From assembly GCA_002319885.1 (NCBI GenBank), contig DCFT01000021.1, positions 1-16,596 on the forward strand: a stretch of 16,596 nt of DNA, read 5' to 3'. This document shows, piece by piece, positions 8,464 through 14,659 of this stretch; the stretch's first letter is position 1, and each line of letters opens with the position of its first letter. The notes beneath the pieces were generated by a model. That model saw nothing but the letters and a program-made list of their open reading frames with translations. It had not been told where the DNA came from and searched no databases. The DNA comes from Bacteroidales bacterium UBA1797. GTDB lineage: Bacteria > Bacteroidota > Bacteroidia > Bacteroidales > VadinHA17. Both the position numbers and the translations under genes were made by a program.

Positions 8464-10947
8464 TTAATTAATTTCCGAAAACGAATGAAAGCTGTATTTT
8501 CTTGTTTCAAGGTAATTTAAAATTGAGTCCAGACGGAGATAAAACTTATCTTTTCTTCTCGGATCAGTCCCGGGATGTATAAGCAGAATATATCCGTTCA
8601 GACCTTTCCGTCTTTCATATGAAAACAGATTTTTCAATAAGGTGTCACTTGAAAAATAGGGCTTACCTTTCTCCGGAAATGTCCAGTCCTGACTGCTTAT
8701 TGTTCCACTGGAGTTATTTACCAGTTTTAAGCCTGCACTGGTTGTCCATCCGGCAATTGAATCATTATACCATTCATACGGAGGCAGGAAGACCCTGGCT
8801 GCCTTTCCGGGTACACCTGATTTTGCCAGTTCCTTGTAATTATTTTCAAGATCTGAAATAAATTCGTCTTTTGTAATTAGCAGTGAATCTCTCTTCTCCC
8901 ATGAGCAGTATAGCAGATGCTTATCTGAATGGGGGCCAATATAATGACCGTCGGCCCTTAACCTGTCAATAATCTTTTTGTTCGCTTTGTTTCTACAGAA
9001 GTCTCCGGTAAGAAAGAAAGAAGCCTTTATTTTATGGTGAGAAAGTACAGCAGTTATTGTATCGAAACCGTCAGAAAAATCATGGGCAGTAAAACATAGG
9101 TATATATTCTTTTTTGTTGTGTCCATCCTGACTATAGCCCCTTTCACAATTGTGATTTTTGGATTGTTATAAATATTACCCGACTGAGACTGTAATGCTG
9201 ACAGGTAATATATCAGGCTGGCCGTGCCATCCATTGTACATTCATTGGTAGAATAATCCGCAAAATCGTCATGATATACAGCAAGCTTAGTCTGGAACTG
9301 TGCGTATACATCTTTTCTGGAGAGATAAATATATTTCAGTGAATTGAATATTGTCGGATAAACAGGGCCATCGACAAGACCACCGAAAACCTGCTCTCCC
9401 TTAACAACGAAAGATGAATGTGAGTCAACAGGGTAGTCGCCGTTTTCCGGTAAACCCACTATCATGCTTGTACCCCATGGATTACATCCGAAAAGCCAGT
9501 CCCTGTGTGCGGCCTCAAGTCCGGCATAAGAACTATCTCCGGTTATTTCAGAATAAAGATGTGCTTGTGTGACTACAGCAGCTATAAGATTATTGGAGCA
9601 CCAGATAAAAGGTACCCCTACATAAAAAGGATTTTTCTCAGCTTTCCGTTCAATAAGATCGAGTCCTTTTTTCATATAACCTGCAAACTCAGATTCATTT
9701 TGTGTTTCCTGATGCCGGGCAACACCGGGATGTCCCATGTTAACAAAAGGATACCACTGATAATGTTTTGCAGTATCTGCTCCCATCCATGGAGTGACAG
9801 TCTCTTTTCGTCCGAATTCAATCGCATAATTAAGATATTTTGCCTCTTTAGTGAGGTTATATAATTCTATGGCAGCCAGTTCCATATCATCCACCCAGTT
9901 ATCTTCCTCATAAAAGTATGGAGCCGTTCCGGGGGCTGTCTGACATACGCCGGGGTTATCCAATCCAAAACTAAATGCTTCGGTTGCTTTAAGTAATAGT
10001 AACTTCGAAAATTCAGGGTCTTTAGATTTAAATACTTCTGCCCCTTTTGCGAAGGCCGAAGCGAACTTACCGGCTGTTGAAGCTATTCCTGTGGTTCTGT
10101 TTTTATATTTAAAAAGCCCCTGCGGTTTCCCGGTGCAAAAATATACCGGTCTCTCCTTACCCTTCCCATAATTTGCCGTATCATCATTAGGGAACCTGAA
10201 CCCTATATGGTCACGATCGTCTGCAATCTGATTATACATAATCCCTTCTGACGGATTCATTTTTATTAACCAGTCGAGACCCCATCTGCTCTCATTGAGA
10301 ATGTCAGGCACACCATCAGAACCGGGCAGCCCGTTGGCGAGATACTTATCAGCGAAGGAGGCAGGATTTTCAGAATATGCAAAGAGCATCTGGTATGTTG
10401 CGTTTGAAGATGTTGCCACATATTGCAGATAGTCAGCAGCATCGTGCCACCCTCCCGAAACATTAATATGGGCAGAGTCGGCTGAATTCCGATAAATTTC
10501 ATAACCGTCGTGGGTGTGACACGAGTCTCTTATAAAAGGATTATATCCGCTTCTCTGCTGCCTCATATAGTTTAGAAGGTAATCAGCTGTTCTGTCGTAT
10601 ACATCTTCGGCAACAGGAAATTCCCGGGAGACAGCTTTACCTGCAATAATTTTGTAGACTCCGGTTTTTTTAAGGCTTGTGAAGGGGAGACGGTAACAGC
10701 TTAAAAAGGGATTTAATGGCTCTGTTTTAATGACATTCTTAAAAATCATAACTACTTCGCCCGTTTTAGCATCAATTATTTTAAACGACCTTAGGTCAAT
10801 AGATTTTTTACTTAATAAAACAGCAACTTTAATATCTTCATTTCTGTAGCCAAGCTGATTTATCCTAATCCATTCATTGGACCCGGTACCATATAGAGCA
10901 ACATTACTTAAAATGCAGAGAGTTAATGATATATACATATTCTTCAT
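8464..10947 (-). CDS. Secreted GH9 glycoside hydrolase fused to a NodB-like polysaccharide deacetylase
   Basis: An exported 827-residue enzyme with two catalytic modules. A hydrophobic N-terminus (MYISLTLCILSNVALYGTG) looks like a signal peptide. A CelD-type N-terminal Ig domain follows (about 25-112, starting IRINQLGY), then a GH9 (alpha/alpha)6 barrel (about 115-585). GH9 active-site motifs are GGWHDAADY (165-173; Asp169 and Asp172 as nucleophile-water base pair), DSHSSFV (508-514) and DYSTNE (564-569; Glu569 as acid). Residues 611-827 form a carbohydrate-esterase-4-like domain: H673-S-D-K-H677 metal motif, LPPYEWYN (721-728) and LLIHPG (788-793). Its first motif, AHDFSDG (621-627), departs from the usual TFDDG. 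Some GH9 enzymes act as exo-glucosaminidases on chitosan oligosaccharides, so a deacetylase-plus-GH9 fusion suggests amino-sugar polymer breakdown (inference); cellulose or mixed glucan remains possible. Confidence 0.9.
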   Translation of the reverse strand: MKNMYISLTLCILSNVALYGTGSNEWIRINQLGYRNEDIKVAVLLSKKSIDLRSFKIIDAKTGEVVMIFKNVIKTEPLNPFLSCYRLPFTSLKKTGVYKIIAGKAVSREFPVAEDVYDRTADYLLNYMRQQRSGYNPFIRDSCHTHDGYEIYRNSADSAHINVSGGWHDAADYLQYVATSSNATYQMLFAYSENPASFADKYLANGLPGSDGVPDILNESRWGLDWLIKMNPSEGIMYNQIADDRDHIGFRFPNDDTANYGKGKERPVYFCTGKPQGLFKYKNRTTGIASTAGKFASAFAKGAEVFKSKDPEFSKLLLLKATEAFSFGLDNPGVCQTAPGTAPYFYEEDNWVDDMELAAIELYNLTKEAKYLNYAIEFGRKETVTPWMGADTAKHYQWYPFVNMGHPGVARHQETQNESEFAGYMKKGLDLIERKAEKNPFYVGVPFIWCSNNLIAAVVTQAHLYSEITGDSSYAGLEAAHRDWLFGCNPWGTSMIVGLPENGDYPVDSHSSFVVKGEQVFGGLVDGPVYPTIFNSLKYIYLSRKDVYAQFQTKLAVYHDDFADYSTNECTMDGTASLIYYLSALQSQSGNIYNNPKITIVKGAIVRMDTTKKNIYLCFTAHDFSDGFDTITAVLSHHKIKASFFLTGDFCRNKANKKIIDRLRADGHYIGPHSDKHLLYCSWEKRDSLLITKDEFISDLENNYKELAKSGVPGKAARVFLPPYEWYNDSIAGWTTSAGLKLVNNSSGTISSQDWTFPEKGKPYFSSDTLLKNLFSYERRKGLNGYILLIHPGTDPRRKDKFYLRLDSILNYLETRKYSFHSFSEIN

Positions 10948-11200
10948 TGAAGATAATCTGTTTTATGGCCAGACGCAATTTAGTAAAAATTGAATGAAAA
11001 TATGAATTGATCACAAAGACAGGATTTTTAAAATATTCAGCTGTGGAATTGTCAGTTTTGAAATAATTTAAAATAATACGATTGTGAGGAATATATTTTC
11101 GTTTTGGTTTGTCTTATACAAATAAATAGAATTTCTATTTTGAAATAAATGGAATTGCCGCCGGGATATCGTATGATTGATAAGAAGAAATTAATGAAAC

Positions 11201-11352
11201 ATATTACCCTAACCGGTAGTGGTCATTAAATTATTATCCATAATTATTAAGGACCATTTCATAACAGGTTAGTAGGCTATAAGGTTAGAATAGAAATCAG
11301 GTTTAGGGTAATATCAACGGGTAGTATATCATGTACTACCCGTTTCTTTTTT
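11201..11352 (+). ncRNA. Candidate structured small RNA or orphan leader ending at a + strand terminator
   Basis: No + strand protein gene is evident in this 445-base gap, yet it ends in a strong + strand terminator. Upstream, ATATTACCCTAA (11201-11212) pairs perfectly with TTAGGGTAATAT (11303-11314), immediately before the terminator stem. Inside this closing helix, 11220-11256 can fold into a hairpin: TGGTC/GACCA at the base, then TTA/TAA, then AATTAT/ATAATT closing a TATCC loop. The rest contains three GGTTAG-like words (11267, 11283, 11301 regions) that could compete for the CCTAACC of the first arm. A short frame (ATG 11149 or 11173, stop 11227-11229; MIDKKKLMKHITLTGSGH from the inner ATG) overlaps the first arm, so a leader peptide with attenuator is an alternative. 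No convincing Bacteroidota promoter was found. I do not recognise a known RNA family. Confidence 0.35.
11316..11352 (+). terminator. Strong intrinsic terminator, + strand
   Basis: A perfect 11-bp stem, AACGGGTAGTA (11316-11326) with TACTACCCGTT (11334-11344), closes a 7-base loop and is followed by TCTTTTTT (11345-11352). The reverse strand lacks a T-run after the hairpin, so it acts for + strand transcripts. The flanking protein genes are both on the - strand, so its own transcript must start inside the intergenic region or be antisense read-through from further left. Confidence 0.75.
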
Positions 11353-11354
11353 AT

Positions 11355-11383
11355 AAAAAGGAGCTCTCTCACAGAGGACCTTT
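11355..11383 (-). terminator. Probable terminator of the metallophosphoesterase gene
   Basis: Read on the - strand, starting 10 bases after the stop codon: AAAGG and CCTTT form an outer stem, CTCT and AGAG an inner stem around GTG, with a small internal loop between, followed by TTTTT. It faces the + strand terminator at 11316-11352, so converging transcripts would stop against each other. The stem is short and interrupted, hence moderate confidence. Confidence 0.4.
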
Positions 11384-11392
11384 GATACAGCC

Positions 11393-12580
11393 TCATTCCT
11401 TTTTAAGTGTTATTACCGTAATTTCGGGTGGCATCCAAATCCTGAACGGAATAGCCAGACATCCAAGTCCTCTGTTAACATACTGGTATTGACGTCCTTC
11501 TGTATAAAGTCCATTCCAGTGCGGATAGAAATATTTGGCAGGACTCCATCTGAATTTTTTTGTCATTATACCCATTTGCATGCCATGCGTATGGCCCGAC
11601 AGGGTAATGTCTATATCGGTTTTCCCAGCCACCTCCTCTTCCCATTGATTAGGATCGTGACTGAGAAGTATTTTCAGATCAACGCTGTCAGTATCTAAGC
11701 CCGCCATCGCAAGCTTCACATTACCATGGATCATATGAGGATGACGCCCTTTCGTTGTAACACCGATAAATGCGATTCTTGCTTTACCAATATTGAGCGT
11801 TTTATATTCATTCTCAAGGACCTGGTAGCCCGAAGCTTTTATCTTGTTAATCATTATCAATATATTATTCTCCCTGTCAGCTTCGGTGAAAAACGGATCG
11901 TAGGTTCCCATATCATGATTACCTAAAATTGCAAAATTACCGTAACGGCTGTGAGCTTTGGAAAGGATTGTGTCATTCTTGTCGAATTCTCTCCAGCCGA
12001 AGTCAATAAAATCGCCGGTATTTAAAAGCAGGTCAGGTTTAAGAGCATTTATTTCATACATTACTTTTTGAAGAAGCTTCCTGCGATTATAGAAACAAGG
12101 AAGGTGTAAATCCGATATCTGTACTATTTTTAAACCGTCAAGATCGCTTTTTAAATCTTTGATTTTTATTGTTACCTCTTCTGTTTTGAAATTAAATCTT
12201 CCATAAAAAGTACTGGTCGCGATAATAATAAGGGTTACCAGCATAATTATCAATCCGCTGTTTGTTAGCCATCTGATATGATCGCCTTTATTGATTCTGA
12301 ATAATTTACCTGAAAAATGCAAGACAATTAATAAAACTCTTGGAATAACGACAGCAACTATCATTCCCGCCAAACTCATCATTAGCCAAACATGACGGGG
12401 ATCATCATAGAAGCTCCTGAAAGATGTTGTTTCAATGAAAATGATCCAGAGGGATACACTCAGAATCAGATGAATGACAAGTGAAATAAAATATTTTGGC
12501 TTTGATTGCTGATAGAAATGCTGTCGCAGAACAATAAAAGTGAGAATCTCGGTAATGATCAGAACAATCAATAATCCCAT
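11393..12580 (-). CDS. Membrane-anchored metallophosphoesterase (YkuE-like)
   Basis: A 395-residue protein with about four N-terminal membrane helices (roughly 2-18, 30-50, 64-88, 107-122) and a calcineurin-like phosphoesterase domain (about 148-395). All dimetal motifs are present: D157-L-H159 in ISDLHLP, GD190 in NTGDFID, GN221-H222-D in LGNHD, H308 in LSHDPN, and GH330-T-H332 in SGHTHG. This layout matches the YkuE-like branch, whose characterised or proposed substrates include UDP-sugar/lipid pyrophosphates; the substrate here is unknown. Domain polarity is not certain from sequence, though the even number of helices would put the catalytic domain on the same side as the N-terminus. It is transcribed alone, with a 179-base divergent gap to the NUDIX gene. 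The ATG at 12580 leads directly into the first helix. Confidence 0.9.
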   Translation of the reverse strand: MGLLIVLIITEILTFIVLRQHFYQQSKPKYFISLVIHLILSVSLWIIFIETTSFRSFYDDPRHVWLMMSLAGMIVAVVIPRVLLIVLHFSGKLFRINKGDHIRWLTNSGLIIMLVTLIIIATSTFYGRFNFKTEEVTIKIKDLKSDLDGLKIVQISDLHLPCFYNRRKLLQKVMYEINALKPDLLLNTGDFIDFGWREFDKNDTILSKAHSRYGNFAILGNHDMGTYDPFFTEADRENNILIMINKIKASGYQVLENEYKTLNIGKARIAFIGVTTKGRHPHMIHGNVKLAMAGLDTDSVDLKILLSHDPNQWEEEVAGKTDIDITLSGHTHGMQMGIMTKKFRWSPAKYFYPHWNGLYTEGRQYQYVNRGLGCLAIPFRIWMPPEITVITLKKE

Positions 12581-12759
12581 AGGAACGAATTTAAATGTAT
12601 AAAAGTACTCAAATATTTTCTATCAATAATATTCCTAAATTCGCATTAGATGATTGATAAATGTCAAAGAGTCAACATGCAGATTAATTTGCTGATTCTC
12701 AAACAACATGTTTCAGACTGTTTATTAATGAAATGCATAAATAATATTAAAAACATAAA

Positions 12760-13194
12760 ATGACAGAAGTTAATTTTTTTGAACCGAATTTTATTCCCGA
12801 TTCTAAACTTACATATTCAGTGATATCTGCAAAATATGCAGGCAAATGGATATTTGTCCGTCATCATCTGCGCTCAACATGGGAGATAGCAGGAGGCCAT
12901 ATCGAGACGGGAGAAACTTCATTTGAGGCAGCAGGAAGAGAATTAATGGAAGAGACCGGTGCAATAAGCTTTAAACTCGATTGTATTGCAACATATTCTG
13001 TTACAATAGATGGCGAAACAGGATGGGGAAGACTTTATTTTGCCAAAGTTGATGAGATGGGACCTATACCCGATATATCGGAAATTGCGGAAATAGTATT
13101 ATCCGATCATTTGCCGGTAAATCTTACGCATCCCGATATTCAGCCACATCTGTTCAGAAAGGCGGTAGAATTTTTAGAGATTCGGGGAGTTTAA
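12760..13194 (+). CDS. NUDIX hydrolase
   Basis: A 144-residue cytoplasmic pyrophosphohydrolase, about the size of a single NUDIX domain. The NUDIX box is perfect: G46-x5-E52-x7-R60-E-L-M-E64-E65-T-G67-A68, with Glu64/Glu65 as metal ligands. WEIAGGHIETGE just before it is typical of the MutT/8-oxo-dGTPase-like branch, but small NUDIX proteins have broad substrates and sequence alone does not decide between oxidised nucleotides, dinucleotides and nucleoside triphosphates. It is a single gene, divergent from the metallophosphoesterase; no recognisable promoter or ribosome-binding site was found in the 179-base gap. A short repeat cluster starts 52 bases after its stop. Confidence 0.9.
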   Translation: MTEVNFFEPNFIPDSKLTYSVISAKYAGKWIFVRHHLRSTWEIAGGHIETGETSFEAAGRELMEETGAISFKLDCIATYSVTIDGETGWGRLYFAKVDEMGPIPDISEIAEIVLSDHLPVNLTHPDIQPHLFRKAVEFLEIRGV

Positions 13195-13245
13195 AGGTTC
13201 TTAAGTAATAAGGTGCCAAATCACATAGATCTATTAATTGAATTG

Positions 13246-13452
13246 AATATTCCGGTGCTCTGCACCTATGGATTTATTTCAATAACGTCTTTTTACAATT
13301 ATTTCGCAGCTCTGCTGCTGACTGTCGGATTAATTATGTGCAACCAGAATACTTATGGAGATGTTAATAATTGATTTTGAGGTGCAGCGCACCGAAAGAA
13401 TTGTTGAAAGGTTATTATAGTTGATTTTTAAGGTGCAGAGCACCGGAATATT
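13246..13452. mobile_element. REP/MITE-like element with 22-bp perfect terminal inverted repeats
   Basis: The 22 bases at 13246-13267 are the exact reverse complement of 13431-13452, bounding a 207-base non-coding unit. Each end contains a REP-like hairpin core, GGTGC-TCT-GCACC (13254-13266) and GGTGC-AGA-GCACC (13432-13444). A third core, GGTGC-AGC-GCACC (13381-13393), lies 51 bases before the last one in direct orientation, with flanking sequence also shared (a TTGATTTT-type word before each core). A fourth small hairpin, GCAGC-TCT-GCTGC, is at 13306-13318. Similar GGTGCRNNGCACC palindromes are common intergenic repeats in Bacteroidota and resemble REP elements mobilised in trans by TnpA/RAYT proteins; no transposase is encoded here and no target-site duplication was found. 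Confidence 0.65.
13363..13452 (+). repeat. Two direct REP units with 51-bp period
   Basis: Unit A (GTTAAT near 13363, core 13381-13393) and unit B (GTTATT near 13411, core 13432-13444) share their order of elements: GTTA-AT/TT word, TTGATTTT, hairpin core, then an A-rich tail ending in ATT. The cores differ only in the three loop bases (AGC against AGA). The inverted copy at the left end also carries the GTTATT word (as AATAAC at 13281-13286), so all three are copies of one unit. Confidence 0.6.
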
Positions 13453-13469
13453 TATGGACAAAATTATTC

Positions 13470-14654
13470 TCAGATGTATTCGAAAGTGACTTTCTTAAGC
13501 CATTTTTCTTCCAGCAGTCTTGCGATTCTTTTGACGACGGTTCTTCTTATTTCGAGATCAACAGGCAGGTTAGGATCCTGATGGGCAACATTGATTTTTG
13601 TACCTATGATGAAGTGGATCTCATCACTTTCCATGATCAGTCTTACAATCTTATCGGCCGGTCCTTTTCCAAGTTTTACACTGTTATTATATGTTTTGAG
13701 AATCTCATTGACTTTTTGTAGAGTAAGTATTCCTTCTGTAACAAGGTCAATGCCTTCAAGAAAACTTTCAGGAGGCAACTCCGGATCTTCAAAAATCAGT
13801 TCATCAATTATTGTTTTGTATAGTTCCCTTGCAATTATGTCTGCTGTTGTTCCTCCCGATAGAATCACCTTACCCTTATAGGATTGTACTTTTAAAGCCA
13901 GATCCTTATCTTTTTCCTTTTCATAAGGAGGTCCTGTACATATAAGAAGTTTACGTGGTTCGCGAAAGTATATTATAGCACAACTGATATCATCGTGTGC
14001 TTTGTAGTTGTCGTTTTTATGAGCCATTGTAACAATCTTTCCTGCAAGCATAATGGCCGAAATAGATGATTCACTTGTTACAAGGGATGCAGCATAAGAT
14101 GAAATATTCTCTCTCTCCCAGCCAAAAGGTAACTGTTCGCTACCCATGCCACTTTGAGAAACACCGTCGGAGCAGAAAATAATTCTGTCTTCTTTTTCGG
14201 GTAAAAACGTGCATGTTTTCAGCACTTTACCTGAATTTTTGCCTTTATTAAGAACAACTTTCTTCCATGAAGGATCAAAAACCTGGTTTCCTTTTAAAAT
14301 CACACACGATGGGTTATCGTATTCCAGAATTGTTACTTTACCGGTGTTTTCAATATCAATTATTGTAAAAGTTGAATAGCTGATCTGCCTTTCACTGCAA
14401 ACCGGAAGAGTATTCATTATTATCTCTGCAATGCGGTCAACCTCTTTGTGCTCCCTCGTAAAATTAAGAGCCATTGTTGCAGTAAGAGTGGCAAGGATAT
14501 TAGCTTTAACTCCATGTCCCATACCATCTGAAAGAACAGCTATTACCCTGTCTTCTTCTTTTATATACCTGTAGAGAAATACATCGCCGCTTATCCTTTC
14601 ACCATCGTAGTTCCTTTGTTGACTGTTAACCTCTATGAAAAAGTTTCTGTTCAT
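13470..14654 (-). CDS. SpoIIE family (PP2C-type) protein phosphatase with an extra C-terminal domain, sensor-hydrogenase partner
   Basis: A 394-residue soluble protein. Residues 1-230 form a PP2C/SpoIIE phosphatase with the metal motifs SGD (22-24), LSDGMGHGVKA (41-51), SDG (162-164) and DDISCAI (221-227). Residues about 235-394 form a second, conserved-looking domain that I cannot assign; it begins LLICTGPPYEKE and contains SGGTTADIIAREL (266-278), a glycine/threonine-rich loop that may bind a nucleotide or phosphate. Its start lies 5 bases after the stop of the [FeFe]-hydrogenase-like sensor gene, so the two are almost certainly co-transcribed. The same pairing occurs beside [FeFe]-hydrogenase genes in other anaerobes (general knowledge), suggesting that redox or H2 sensing controls dephosphorylation of a partner. 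The kinase or substrate is not in this window. Confidence 0.88.
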   Translation of the reverse strand: MNRNFFIEVNSQQRNYDGERISGDVFLYRYIKEEDRVIAVLSDGMGHGVKANILATLTATMALNFTREHKEVDRIAEIIMNTLPVCSERQISYSTFTIIDIENTGKVTILEYDNPSCVILKGNQVFDPSWKKVVLNKGKNSGKVLKTCTFLPEKEDRIIFCSDGVSQSGMGSEQLPFGWERENISSYAASLVTSESSISAIMLAGKIVTMAHKNDNYKAHDDISCAIIYFREPRKLLICTGPPYEKEKDKDLALKVQSYKGKVILSGGTTADIIARELYKTIIDELIFEDPELPPESFLEGIDLVTEGILTLQKVNEILKTYNNSVKLGKGPADKIVRLIMESDEIHFIIGTKINVAHQDPNLPVDLEIRRTVVKRIARLLEEKWLKKVTFEYI

Positions 14655-14659
14655 TAAGC

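Noticed and set aside
9505..9864. A 119-codon + strand frame inside the GH9 gene, and the similar 15114-15473 frame inside the sensor gene
   Set aside because: Both are antisense to genes with intact catalytic or cluster motifs and encode low-complexity products without recognisable features.
11108..11142. TTTG (11108-11111) and TATTTTG (11136-11142) as promoter of the orphan + strand RNA
   Set aside because: The -7 element is one base short and the 24-base spacing is too long; it may still be real, but the sequence does not support calling it.
11149..11352. 6S RNA assignment for the orphan transcript
   Set aside because: The possible length would fit, but the visible fold has a short closing helix with one AT-rich hairpin and a separate terminator, not the long rod with central bubble expected of 6S RNA.
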